Source: an uncultured Pirellulaceae bacterium (GTDB taxonomy: Bacteria > Planctomycetota > Planctomycetia > Pirellulales > Pirellulaceae). Taken from it: 64,000 nucleotides of DNA. The notes beneath the pieces are model-generated. The model saw nothing but the letters and a program-made list of their open reading frames with translations. It ran no database searches and had not been told where the DNA came from. The translations under genes and the position numbers were made by a program. This document shows positions 37,493-46,116 of this stretch, one piece after another. Position 1 is the stretch's first letter. Every line of letters begins with the position of its first letter. The stretch is from contig CALDHM010000005.1 of NCBI GenBank assembly GCA_937941455.1, positions 62,001 through 126,000 of the forward strand. Reading direction: 5' to 3'.

Positions 37493-38497
37493 CTATCCCG
37501 CCTGGCGTTTCCGGGAACTCGACAAAATTCCGAAAATTCGCTGGAATTCCTCATGATTTGCGAAATGAATGACGAATGAGCCGCGACCCGTTTTGTTCGA
37601 GCGAATGGCTACTTTCGTGCCGAGCTCGAGTCGCAAATCCTTTTCGAGCGATTCGATCTGTGGCGACTTCCCGCGGGAGGCCGAGGGAGCAGGGGTTTTG
37701 AAGGGGACCACGTCTTGGTCTTCGGCGTGAATCCTTTCGGCGACCATCTGTTCCGTCGCTCGGACGCTTAGCCCCTGATCTTTAATGATTTTGGCGAATT
37801 CGAGCTGTAAATTTTCTTCGCCGAGGGGCAACAGGGCCCGAGCGTGTCCCATCGTCAAAGACCCTTGCTGTAGGTCCGATTGAATGGCGCGCGGCAGCTC
37901 CAGCAGTCGCATCAAGTTGGCGATCGTCGAGCGGTCGATCTTCAGGCGTTGCGCCAGGTCCTCTTGGGTGCAACCGTGCTCATCGAGGTAACGGCGAAAG
38001 GACAAACCTTTTTCGATGGGATTGAGGTCCTTGCGTTGCAGATTTTCAACGATCGCCAGTTCCGCAACCAGGCGATCGTCGGCCTCGCGAACGCGTGCGG
38101 GGATGGTAGCCCACCCGGCCCGGATCGCCGCACGCAGCCGCCGTTCGCCGCTGATGAGCTGATAACGGTTGCCCACGCGGCGGACCAGGATCGGCTGGAG
38201 AATGTCGTGATCCTTGAGGCTTTCGGCCAGCGACGCGATTTCGGATTCGCTGAAGTCACGCCGGGGCTGGAATGGATTTTCTTCGATTTCGTGCACGCTG
38301 AGCCGCAGCAATCCCTCGTGAGGCCCCGCACCGGTGGGGGAGGCCGCTACCGCGGCATGCAGGGGACTTTGTTGCTCGATGTCGTTCTCGGCGATGAATT
38401 CGGCCACGCCGTCATCGGTCGAGGTGGAGTGAGTTGAGTTGAGCAGGGCTTCCAAGCCGCGACCCAGACGCTTCTTTTTTTGATTGTTAGGAAACAC
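37493..38497 (-). CDS. parB: chromosome partitioning protein ParB
   Basis: 334 residues from a GTG at 38497. The N terminus RLGRGLEALLNS is conserved in Spo0J-type ParB. The CTPase/ParB domain follows with IEENPFQPRRDFSESEI (box I) and LISGERRLRAAIRAGW (box II). The helix-turn-helix region reads TQEDLAQRLKIDRSTIANLM. It overlaps parA by 11 bases. ParB binds parS sites, and two candidate parS sites lie upstream of parA at 39622 and 39728. Confidence 0.93.
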   Translation of the reverse strand: MFPNNQKKKRLGRGLEALLNSTHSTSTDDGVAEFIAENDIEQQSPLHAAVAASPTGAGPHEGLLRLSVHEIEENPFQPRRDFSESEIASLAESLKDHDILQPILVRRVGNRYQLISGERRLRAAIRAGWATIPARVREADDRLVAELAIVENLQRKDLNPIEKGLSFRRYLDEHGCTQEDLAQRLKIDRSTIANLMRLLELPRAIQSDLQQGSLTMGHARALLPLGEENLQLEFAKIIKDQGLSVRATEQMVAERIHAEDQDVVPFKTPAPSASRGKSPQIESLEKDLRLELGTKVAIRSNKTGRGSFVIHFANHEEFQRIFGILSSSRKRQAG

Positions 38498-39248
38498 TGT
38501 CGAAGATCTCCATGCAAAGTTCTATGTAGGCCCGCGCGCCGCGAGAGCGGGGCGCGTACTCCAGCACACTTTTGCCGTGGCTGGGCGCCTCGCTCACCAG
38601 GACGTCGCGAGGAATAGTTGTTGAAAATACGATTTCACCGAAAAAATCCCGAACCTGTTCATCCACTTCTTGCGTAAGCTCTAAGTGGTGGTCGTACATC
38701 GTGAGCAAGATGCCGCCGAAGGCGAGTTGACGTTGGCTGGACCGCATGATGTCGCGAATCAATTCGATCATTTGCGTCAGCCCCTCCATCGCGAAGTACT
38801 CGCATTGGATCGGCATCAAGACCTCGTCGGAGGCCCGCAGTGCGGTTTGCGTCAGCCTGCCCAACGACGGTGGAGAGTCGATCACGACGTAGTCGAAGAT
38901 CTGGGTCCCCTCGGTCAAGTGCTCGACGACATGCTCGGCCTGTAGCGGGTCGGCATGAGCCAGTGTGTCCGCGTCGCGCGCTCGGCGGCTCCCTGGCAGT
39001 AGATACAACTCGGTGACCTCCGTGGGTACAACCCGTTGCCGCAACGGTTCGCCGACGAGCAGGGGGTGGACGTCGACGGGACGTTGCCCGACTCCGCTCG
39101 TGGCGTTGCATTGCGGGTCGAGGTCAACCAGTAGGGTGGCGTGACCGGCCAAGGCGAAAGCGGTGGCCAAATTGATGGCCGTGGTCGTTTTGCCCACGCC
39201 CCCTTTTTGGTTCGCAATGCAAAATGTCCTGGTCACGGTTGCTAGCAT
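38487..39248 (-). CDS. parA: chromosome partitioning ATPase ParA (Soj)
   Basis: 253 residues from the ATG at 39248. The deviant Walker A motif ANQKGGVGKTTTAIN, the A' motif LLVDLDPQCNATSG and the B motif DYVVIDSPPSLGRLT are all intact. It is a short, HTH-less Soj-type ParA, as in chromosomal systems. ParA uses ATP-dependent DNA binding to move ParB-parS complexes. It is the first gene of the parAB pair. Confidence 0.94.
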   Translation of the reverse strand: MLATVTRTFCIANQKGGVGKTTTAINLATAFALAGHATLLVDLDPQCNATSGVGQRPVDVHPLLVGEPLRQRVVPTEVTELYLLPGSRRARDADTLAHADPLQAEHVVEHLTEGTQIFDYVVIDSPPSLGRLTQTALRASDEVLMPIQCEYFAMEGLTQMIELIRDIMRSSQRQLAFGGILLTMYDHHLELTQEVDEQVRDFFGEIVFSTTIPRDVLVSEAPSHGKSVLEYAPRSRGARAYIELCMEIFDSVS

Positions 39249-39555
39249 GCTGTAGCGGATTAAGTGTGAAATGGGAGGGATTACTTAGCAAGTTGTCGTG
39301 GAACGGGGAAGTTCAATTTCGCGGATGGTAGCGTCAGGATTCGGACGGGACCGGGGCGGCCAAGTCAGTTGGCCGTCCCCGAGTCTGTTGGACGAGAACT
39401 CTAACTCGCAAACACAGTCCTACGCGCACTCCTAGTCGTACTCGATTCGAGCCGGAGGCCCTCCATCAAGTCGTCAACGCTGTCGACGCGGAATAGGCAC
39501 CGACCGAACTTCGCAAAGGGGGGACGGCCGAAGGTCGATTCTGTCAGCAGGTGTT

Positions 39556-39602
39556 TTTCGAGTACGAGTGCGATTACCGCGTTGCTGAGTACGAGTACGA
39601 AA
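39556..39602 (-). repeat. dispersed repeat family A, copy 4
   Basis: TCGAGTACGAGTGCGATTAC followed by CGCGTTGCTGAGTACGAGTA. On the minus strand it reads as GTACTCGTACTCAGCAACGC, matching the core of the other copies. It is 20 bases from the first parS-like site in the gap 39249-39966. Confidence 0.75.
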
Positions 39603-39621
39603 AAAGGGGACGTGTCGCGCG

Positions 39622-39637
39622 AGTTACACGTGAAACT
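39622..39637. promoter_or_regulatory. parS-like centromere site 1
   Basis: AGTTACACGTGAAACT matches the parS consensus core GTTTCACGTGAAAC at 13 of 14 positions. It lies about 375 bases upstream of parA, where ParB would be expected to nucleate. From family knowledge, parS is recognised by ParB box III/HTH. Confidence 0.8.
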
Positions 39638-39727
39638 GGGATCTGGGCTTGGCAGGACAGCCCTGGGAGCACCGATGGCAACAGGGTTTACCAAGTTGGT
39701 TGGATTTCCCCAAGTCGCAGAATCACC

Positions 39728-39743
39728 AGTTCCACGTGAAACT
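39728..39743. promoter_or_regulatory. parS-like centromere site 2
   Basis: AGTTCCACGTGAAACT also matches the consensus core at 13 of 14 positions, with the single deviation at the same position as in site 1. It is 106 bases from site 1. The rest of the 718-base gap holds the repeat A copy, an unassigned stretch and the ahcY terminator. Confidence 0.8.
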
Positions 39744-39883
39744 GCCTAGATTGCCAAATCGTTCAAAGCGATCAATCTTCGTTTTTCGCCGGGGCTTTCG
39801 CTGTGAACGCGGCATTCAATAAAAAAGGGCAGGGGCCTGATTCGGCATGAGCAGATTAGGCTGAGACTGAAAATTGTCTCCGG

Positions 39884-39912
39884 CAAAAAACAGGGGCCTC
39901 GATGGGCCCCTG
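39884..39912 (-). terminator. rho-independent terminator of ahcY
   Basis: On the minus strand, CAGGGGCC and GGCCCCTG form an 8-pair stem around a six-base loop and are followed by a run of six T. It lies about 55 bases after the ahcY stop. Confidence 0.9.
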
Positions 39913-39966
39913 TTGGTTGTTGCTGCGAGGGTTCGTCCGTCGGGTTCGCTGGACAAATGGCCAGGT

Positions 39967-41295
39967 TTAGTAGCGGTAATGCTCCGGCTTGAATGGTCCT
40001 TCGACGGGAACGCCCAGGTATTCGGCTTGCTTCGGCGTCAGCTTGGTCAGCTTCACACCGATGTGCTCCAGGTGCAGCCGAGCGACTTCCTCATCGAGCC
40101 GTTTTGGCAGCGTGTGAACGCCGACGGGATATTGGTCCGTTTCGGTCCAGAGCGAAATCTGAGCCATCGTTTGGTTCGTGAAGGAATTGCTCATCACGAA
40201 CGAGGGGTGGCCCGTGGCGCAGCCGAGGTTCACGAGGCGGCCTTCAGCCAACAAGAGGAGCGAGCGACCGGTTTTTTTGTTGGTGTAGCGGTCGACTTGG
40301 GGCTTGATTTCTTGCTTGGTCCATTTGCCGGCGGCGACTTGTTCGTTGAGCCAAGCGACTTGGATCTCGTTGTCGAAGTGGCCGATGTTGCAGACGATCG
40401 CGTCGTTGGGCATTTGCTCCATGTGTTCGCCGCGGACGACGTCGATATTGCCGGTCGCCGTGACAAAGATATTACCGATGGCGGCAGCTTCTTCCATCGT
40501 GGTGACTTGGAAGCCCTCCATGGCGGCCTGCAGGGCGTTGATCGGATCGATTTCGGTCACGATCACGCGACCGCCGTAGCGTTGCATCGAGTGAGCGCAG
40601 CCCTTGCCGACATCGCCGTAGCCGCACACCACGACAACCTTGCCGGCGATCATCACGTCGGTCGCCCGCTTGATGCCGTCAGCCAGCGACTCGCGGCAGC
40701 CGTACAAGTTGTCAAACTTGCTCTTGGTCACCGAGTCGTTAACGTTGATGGCTGGGATCTTCAATTCGCCCTTCTCGTGCATTTGGTACAAACGGTGGAC
40801 GCCCGTAGTGGTTTCTTCCGACAGGCCGCGGATGTCCGACAGCAGTTCTGGATATTTGTAGTGGACCATGTGGGTCAGGTCGCCGCCGTCATCCAGAATC
40901 ATGTTCAGCGGCTTGCCGTCAGGGAAAAACAGCGTCTGCTCGATGCACCAATCGAATTCCTCGTTGGTCATTCCCTTCCAGGCGTAGACTGGAATGCCGC
41001 GGGCGGCCATTGCGGCGGCCGCGTGGTCTTGGGTCGAGAAGATATTGCAGCTGCTCCAAGTGACCTGAGCACCGAGTTCGACCAGCGTCTCGATCAAGAC
41101 GGCGGTTTGGATCGTCATGTGCAGGCAGCCCGCAATGCGAGCGCCGGCCAACGGCTTGGAGGGGCCGTACTTTTTGCGAAGGGCCATCAAGCCGGGCATT
41201 TCATTTTCGGCCAGCACGATTTCGCGGCGGCCCCAATCGGCGAGCGAGATGTCTTTGACTTTGTACGGAAGCCGTTCGGTAGCTAGGGTGGACAC
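39967..41295 (-). CDS. ahcY: adenosylhomocysteinase
   Basis: 442 residues from a GTG at 41295, with AGGAG 9 bases upstream. It hydrolyses S-adenosylhomocysteine to adenosine and homocysteine using bound NAD. Family segments seen include [35 protein letters not shown], the NAD-binding [16 protein letters not shown] and the C-terminal KPEHYRY. The 41-residue insert of many bacterial enzymes appears shortened. I looked for an SAH riboswitch in the 243-base leader and found no convincing one. The downstream terminator defines a single-gene transcript. Confidence 0.96.
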   Translation of the reverse strand: MSTLATERLPYKVKDISLADWGRREIVLAENEMPGLMALRKKYGPSKPLAGARIAGCLHMTIQTAVLIETLVELGAQVTWSSCNIFSTQDHAAAAMAARGIPVYAWKGMTNEEFDWCIEQTLFFPDGKPLNMILDDGGDLTHMVHYKYPELLSDIRGLSEETTTGVHRLYQMHEKGELKIPAINVNDSVTKSKFDNLYGCRESLADGIKRATDVMIAGKVVVVCGYGDVGKGCAHSMQRYGGRVIVTEIDPINALQAAMEGFQVTTMEEAAAIGNIFVTATGNIDVVRGEHMEQMPNDAIVCNIGHFDNEIQVAWLNEQVAAGKWTKQEIKPQVDRYTNKKTGRSLLLLAEGRLVNLGCATGHPSFVMSNSFTNQTMAQISLWTETDQYPVGVHTLPKRLDEEVARLHLEHIGVKLTKLTPKQAEYLGVPVEGPFKPEHYRY

Positions 41296-41538
41296 AGTAA
41301 TAAACTCCTGAAAATTTCGAAAAAACCGGTTCAGAATTGGCCGTCGAGAGCCGAAAAATGTTAGCTTCCCTGCGCGCCACTTATGGTAGCCTCAACCGAC
41401 CATCTCTTTCAATCCGCAACGCGAATAAGCCCGCAAAATTCGGCAAAAATGTCGCGGAGCGGCTCTATCGCGGCGCAGACTACCTGTACGCTCAGAGCGG
41501 GGAACTGGTTCGACGAGGGGGGCTGGCTTCATGGCCGC

Positions 41539-41985
41539 TTAACGATTGGAGGGGAACTTCGATTGCTCGTCGAGGTACAGATCGTAGTCCTTTAGGCGAT
41601 CCGGCGGACGCGTCGCCTCGACGAAGCAGGCCGGGAGGCAATACAGGCTCATCACGATCCCGACCCAGATCAGCATCGCGCCGAGCAACCCGAGCTTGCT
41701 TCCCGATTCGGTCACCGCGCCGCTTTGGTCGTCGATCGTCGGTGGCTTCGTCCCGCGGACCAGCAGCCAACCCACGAGCACGGCGATGGTTGCCGCGATT
41801 TGATAGGGGCCGTACAGCGGACATGCCATCGCCAAGAAACAAAACCCGCCGATCAACGCGACCAGCCCCATCAGATGCAGCAACGAAAACCGGCGCGGCA
41901 CGACGCTGGTTAGCGGTGTCGCGTCGGCTGATATATGGGAGGAATCGGCCGAGTCACCGCTGGTTGTAGCATCCCGTTCGGTCAT
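41539..41985 (-). CDS. small membrane protein, unknown function, coupled to trpF
   Basis: 148 residues from the ATG at 41985, which overlaps the trpF stop by 4 bases. A hydrophilic Ser/Asp/Thr-rich N terminus of about 35 residues is followed by membrane helices LMGLVALIGGFCFLAMAC, IAATIAVLVGWLLV and LLGAMLIWVGIVMSLYC. No family is recognised. Its coupling to trpF suggests co-expression only; there is no clue to a role in tryptophan synthesis. Confidence 0.75.
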   Translation of the reverse strand: MTERDATTSGDSADSSHISADATPLTSVVPRRFSLLHLMGLVALIGGFCFLAMACPLYGPYQIAATIAVLVGWLLVRGTKPPTIDDQSGAVTESGSKLGLLGAMLIWVGIVMSLYCLPACFVEATRPPDRLKDYDLYLDEQSKFPSNR

Positions 41986-42686
41986 CGCTGGGCCTCCCCC
42001 TGAGCCTCGGTGAACGCCTGCAGGGCCGCCGTCACGAATTGCTGGACCAACAAGCTGCTTTTGACCCCCGGCTTGTTCTCGACGCCGCTTGCCACATCGA
42101 CGCCGTCGGGATGCGTTTCCGCAATCGCCGCGGCGATATTCGCGGGGTTCAGGCCTCCGGCAAGGATGAAATGGATGCTCGGGTAGGTGGCGCGCCATTG
42201 AGAAATCGCTTGACCAGCCGCGCTCCAGTCGAGGCTTTTGCCGCTGCCGCCGAAGCCAGGAGAGGCGGAGTCCAGCAAGAACTGTCGCACGCCGGCACTG
42301 TACCAATTGGCGATCTCGTGGGACGCGGCCGCGAAGTCATCGCCGCGAACCCGCACGGCACGGATGACTCGCTGAGGACCGATTTCTGCCGCGAATTCGC
42401 GGGGCTCATCCCCGTGCAGTTGGATCCAATCCAGCCCCACGGTGGCCGCGATTTCATTGATATCGGCCGGTCTCCGATTGACAAAGACGCCGACCAGCTG
42501 CACGGTGGGGGGGGAGCGACGTAGGGCGACGGCGGTCTCGAGAGCCCATTCGGTTGCGACGTAGCGCGAGCTGCGGGGATAAAAGTTGAACCCGATGGCT
42601 TCCGCTCCGCTCGCGGTGCAGGCCACGGCGTCGGTCAGGGAAGTGATCCCGCAAATCTTGATTCGGCTCGTGAACGGTTCAGGCAT
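41982..42686 (-). CDS. trpF: phosphoribosylanthranilate isomerase
   Basis: 234 residues, a TIM barrel that converts phosphoribosylanthranilate to CdRP in tryptophan synthesis. Motifs are KICGITSLTDA near the N terminus with the catalytic Cys, GLDWIQLHGDEP, FLLDSASPGFGGSGKSLDW with the catalytic Asp, and FILAGGLNPANIAAA. It is isolated from other trp genes, which is common for trpF outside enteric bacteria. The ATGA overlap with the membrane-protein gene makes a bicistron. Confidence 0.93.
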   Translation of the reverse strand: MPEPFTSRIKICGITSLTDAVACTASGAEAIGFNFYPRSSRYVATEWALETAVALRRSPPTVQLVGVFVNRRPADINEIAATVGLDWIQLHGDEPREFAAEIGPQRVIRAVRVRGDDFAAASHEIANWYSAGVRQFLLDSASPGFGGSGKSLDWSAAGQAISQWRATYPSIHFILAGGLNPANIAAAIAETHPDGVDVASGVENKPGVKSSLLVQQFVTAALQAFTEAQGEAQR

Positions 42687-42750
42687 TTTCGTTGATTAAT
42701 GTGCAGGCCTCCGGGGACCGCGTGAGGGCTTGGTTCCAGTCCCGTTGGAT

Positions 42751-42855
42751 CTAGACTTTGGCTTAAATCGATTGGCCGTAACGCGTTAGCGTCCGGTTTC
42801 TGCGGGAATCGTGGGCTCATACCCCACGGCCGATAGGTTTTGGCGTAAAGCCTAG
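42751..42855 (-). repeat. dispersed repeat family B, copy 3, inverted
   Basis: Contains GGCCGTAACGCGTTAGCGTCC and ends GGTTTTGGCGTAAAGCCTAG. Its reverse complement has the same block order as 23761-23850. It fills most of the 202-base gap between trpF and the divergent SDR-like gene. Confidence 0.7.
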
Positions 42856-42966
42856 TCGTCGTCATCGATTATCGCTAAAGTCTTTCACATGATTATCCGG
42901 GGTACAAACTTTGACGCAACCAAGATTCCACTGCCGGCCGCTGCGACATTCCCGTTGCTGTTTCGG

Positions 42967-43980
42967 ATGGGGGAGACCTTGCCGTTGTTGGTGACGGGCG
43001 TGTCGGGGGTGGCCGGACTGAACGCCTACGCGTTTTTCCGCCAACGCTACGGCGATGCGGTCGTCGGTCAGCGGCCTCGCAATAACTGGCCGCTGACCGG
43101 CCCGGGAATCGTGGGGGTCGACATGGAGAATCGAGACGGCTTTCGGCGCTTGATTCACGAAGGGGAATTTCGAGCCGTCCTCAGTTGCGGCGGCAGCTGC
43201 GCCCTGAAGTCCTGCGAGCTCGACCGGGACATGGCTCGCCGCGTCAATGTGGCGTCGATCGAGTCGCTGCTCGACGCGATCGAGGGGACCTCGACTCGGC
43301 TGGTTCATTTGTCGATCGATCTCGTCTACTCTGGCCGCGGAACCGGCAATCACCGCGAACACGACCCTCCCGATCCGGTCACGATTTACGGGGCGACGAT
43401 GGTGGAGGCCGAGGAGTTGATCCTCGCGCGGCGGCCGGGGGCGCTAGTTGGGCGGATTTCGCTGCCGATGGGGATCAGCTTCAATGGCCATGCTGGGGCG
43501 ATCGACTGGATTCAAGCCCGCTTTGCAAAGAAAAAGCCGGCGACCCTTTACTATGACGAGGTGCGGACGCCGACCTACGTCGAGTGCCTGAGTGAAGTCT
43601 GCGAAGAATTATTGGCCAGCCAGGCCGCGGGGCTGTATCACCTGGGGGGGACCAGGCACCTTTCGCTGAATCAAATCGCCCAGATCGTCAATCGAGTTGG
43701 AGGCTATCGGCCTGAAGACCTGCGAGGTTGCTACCGCATCGAAGCCGGGCCAATGCCACCGCGGGCCGGCAACGTGACGATGAACTCGGATAAGCTGCGA
43801 CAACTTTTGGGACGGGATCCGTTCGTCCCCTGGCCGTATTTCGACGAGTTGGTTCCTACCGATCGAAGTTGGCACTTCGACCGCTCGCGCTTCGCGGGCT
43901 CTCGGCGTTTACTGGAAAGGTTGCTCTACTGCCGCCCTTTGCCCGGCCAGCGGCTGGAGGATTTTCTGCGGGAGGGTTGA
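42967..43980 (+). CDS. SDR / RmlD-like sugar-nucleotide reductase-fold protein
   Basis: 337 residues from the ATG at 42967, which directly precedes the Rossmann strand; an ATG at 42889 would add 26 residues of no family character. The NAD(P)-binding LLVTGVSGVAGLNAYAFF lies at the N terminus. The middle matches extended SDR proteins such as RmlD (LVHLSIDLVYSGRGTGNHRE). The active-site Tyr is in VTIYGATMVEAE, but the position of the conserved Lys (YxxxK) is Met. So it may not be a normal reductase. No sugar-biosynthesis partner genes adjoin it. Confidence 0.75.
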   Translation: MGETLPLLVTGVSGVAGLNAYAFFRQRYGDAVVGQRPRNNWPLTGPGIVGVDMENRDGFRRLIHEGEFRAVLSCGGSCALKSCELDRDMARRVNVASIESLLDAIEGTSTRLVHLSIDLVYSGRGTGNHREHDPPDPVTIYGATMVEAEELILARRPGALVGRISLPMGISFNGHAGAIDWIQARFAKKKPATLYYDEVRTPTYVECLSEVCEELLASQAAGLYHLGGTRHLSLNQIAQIVNRVGGYRPEDLRGCYRIEAGPMPPRAGNVTMNSDKLRQLLGRDPFVPWPYFDELVPTDRSWHFDRSRFAGSRRLLERLLYCRPLPGQRLEDFLREG

Positions 43981-44086
43981 TTTCTCCTCAGAGCGTTGAC
44001 TTCGGAATCAAGTGCGGATTTCACCGACAAGCGCGAGGTCGCGGCGCGTTACGTTTTCGCGATCCCATCCTCCCGCAGCTCTCAAC

Positions 44087-44235
44087 AAATTTCTCCATTC
44101 TCCCGAGGAAAAGGGTCGCGGCGCAGCCGCGCGGCGGGGGGGAAGGAATTGGCGGCGCAGCGATTGCTGAAGCTCAGGGAGAATCATAATGCCCCCTCTC
44201 CGACCCTGGCGGGCCGCCTCTCCCCGAGCAGACGG
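44087..44235 (+). repeat. dispersed repeat family C, two degraded units
   Basis: TTCTCCATTCTCCCGAGGAAA with GCGGCGCAGCCGCGCGG, then CCCTCTCCGACCCTGGCGGG with CCGCCTCTCCCCGAG. They fill most of the 403-base gap 43981-44383, where no gene is seen. Confidence 0.5.
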
Positions 44236-44383
44236 GAAAGGAATGAGGTTGGAATAACAAAGGCGTGCCGAGATGAACTCGCACGCCTCCAAACCATGGG
44301 GATATTTCGATTGTCGACTGTAACCGTACGATCGGCGGTTTTACCGCACTCGAACCTCCAGCCGGCCGTTGTTGCGTCGGAAT

Positions 44384-45646
44384 TTACTTTTGCTTGTCAC
44401 CCACGATGGTGTTCGCGATCACCTGAGCCTTGAAATTTACTCGGAGCTCAGGTTGCGCTTCACTGTTGGTGCGAATCACAATGTCGTCGGCCACAATGCC
44501 TTCTTTATCGGCATTGAACTTGAAGACCACGATGTGCAAGGTTTTTGCCCCCCCGAAGTCGCGAGAGAATTCCAGCCGCGAGTTTTCGCTAATGATTTCC
44601 TGAATCTCAAACGGTTCTTTGCCGGAAATGATCAGCTTTTTCTCGTGAGATTTCCCCTTTTCGATCATGCCCAAATTGATGTCGGAGGCCGTAATCGGCG
44701 ACTCGATACTACCCGTCACGGGGACCGTCAAAATCGCGTTGTTCAAGTCATTGGTCTTGACGGTCAAAATGTCGTTGAATCTTCCGTTGGGAGCGCTCCC
44801 GCTCAATTCCAGCGTCAACAAATAGTCGGTGCGGCTGCGGCTGCGGTCCCGCATCGACTCCTTCACGTCGACGACAATGTTCGGGTTGCTGCAAACCGCC
44901 GATTCGACTCGCCAGTCGTGGCGGCCTGCATACTTGACAAGGAGCGAACGTTCCGCGGGGGTCCCCTTGGCAACGGCTCCGAAATCAATCGTGCCTGGTT
45001 CGAAGACGACGTCGGTGCGGATCAGCCCTTTGACGCTGAAGCGGACTTCGGAATACTCTGAGTAAGGCTCGCGTTTGCTGACGCCTACCGAGAGAGTCGC
45101 CGAGCGAGCCCCTGAGAAAGCCACCGTGTCGAAGCGGGCCTCGATTTTCGCGGTTTCTCCCGGCTTTACCTCGTTAGTCAGGATCCTGGCCTTGGTGCAA
45201 CCGCAACTTGTTCGCACTCCTGTCAGATAGAGGGTTGTATCCAAAGAGTTCACAAACTCAAAAATGTGAACCTGATTTGACGCCTTGGCAACCGCTCCAA
45301 AATCGTGATCCTTGTCGACCCCATCGACGATCGCCTGACTCCAATGGAACTTAGGACCGTTGGATACTCTCAAACCGGGAATGGCCCCAGACGGGGCGGG
45401 AATTTGTTGGATGCTTTGCCCTTGCGGCTGCCCGGAGATTTGGGAGGCTGCCGGATTTTGGATTATGGAGCCGCCAGGCTGAACCGGAGTTTGCTGCAAC
45501 GGACTGGCCGGCTGCACCGGGGGCCGATACTGCTGCGCCGGTGGCTGGTAGTAGTTGCCGCCGCGGCCGCGAAAGATTTGGCCGTGCAGGTCCGGGGTAA
45601 ACCAACAACAAGTGACAACGACGACCAACCATTTCCGAAAAAACAT
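44384..45646 (-). CDS. secreted DUF1573 protein
   Basis: 420 residues from the ATG at 45646, which follows GAGG by 7 bases; a TTG 12 bases upstream is less likely. A signal peptide (MFFRKWLVVVVTCCWFT) leads to a Gln/Pro-rich low-complexity region (about 35-90). Immunoglobulin-like beta-sandwich domains of the ASPM/DUF1573 type follow, with the hallmark GVRTSCGCTKARI. DUF1573 proteins are common in Bacteroidetes and planctomycetes and are exported or surface-associated; the Cys pair often binds or bonds to partners. Function unknown. Confidence 0.85.
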   Translation of the reverse strand: MFFRKWLVVVVTCCWFTPDLHGQIFRGRGGNYYQPPAQQYRPPVQPASPLQQTPVQPGGSIIQNPAASQISGQPQGQSIQQIPAPSGAIPGLRVSNGPKFHWSQAIVDGVDKDHDFGAVAKASNQVHIFEFVNSLDTTLYLTGVRTSCGCTKARILTNEVKPGETAKIEARFDTVAFSGARSATLSVGVSKREPYSEYSEVRFSVKGLIRTDVVFEPGTIDFGAVAKGTPAERSLLVKYAGRHDWRVESAVCSNPNIVVDVKESMRDRSRSRTDYLLTLELSGSAPNGRFNDILTVKTNDLNNAILTVPVTGSIESPITASDINLGMIEKGKSHEKKLIISGKEPFEIQEIISENSRLEFSRDFGGAKTLHIVVFKFNADKEGIVADDIVIRTNSEAQPELRVNFKAQVIANTIVGDKQK

Positions 45647-45963
45647 TTCAATCCTCAAAGTTGTTCAGCGAATTGACTCGGTTTCGAATTCCAGCCGCTG
45701 ACGCGAAATCCGTTGTTGAAAGCTGAATAATCATTCCCCCGACTTGACGCAAAACAAAGAAGAATCACGAAAAAAAATCGAGAAATTTCTAGTGATTTTC
45801 AGAAAGATTGCGGGGTGGCTAAAGTCGGACATTTGCAGCAGTTTTGACCGATCTGCACGGGACAACGATCGATCAAAAGAATTCGTCCAACAGAACCGCA
45901 CCCATCCCAAGCGACGGACGATATTAGAGAAATTGCAGAGCCGATCCCATTACCAACAGTGCT

Positions 45964-46010
45964 CGTAACCCGAGGGCGTAGGCGAGGGCCAATTTTGGGA
46001 TAGGCTCTTA
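45964..46010 (+). repeat. dispersed repeat family D
   Basis: CGTAACCCGAGGGCGTAGGC followed by TTTTGGGATAGGCTCTTA, close to 25824-25869. The rest of the 366-base gap 45647-46012 is AT-rich, without a gene. Confidence 0.7.
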
Positions 46011-46012
46011 AA

Positions 46013-46083
46013 TTACCCCGCTAGGATTCGAACCTAGACAGACAGAACCAAAATCTGTAGTGCTACCGTTACACCACGGGGCA
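46013..46083 (-). tRNA. tRNA-Gln (anticodon TTG)
   Basis: The minus strand folds as a 71-base cloverleaf. The acceptor arms are TGCCCCG and CGGGGTA, the D arm is GTGT/GCAC, the anticodon stem is ACAGA/TCTGT around loop TTTTGGT (anticodon TTG), and the T arm is CTAGG/CCTAG around TTCGAAT. CCA is not encoded. Confidence 0.95.
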
Positions 46084-46116
46084 ATCTGGAAGAGTGTGGC
46101 AACGACATAGAAGAAT

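Noticed and set aside
41296-41538. Possible SAH riboswitch in the ahcY leader
   Set aside because: The conserved SAH-riboswitch blocks are not found; the leader shows only a normal ribosome-binding site.
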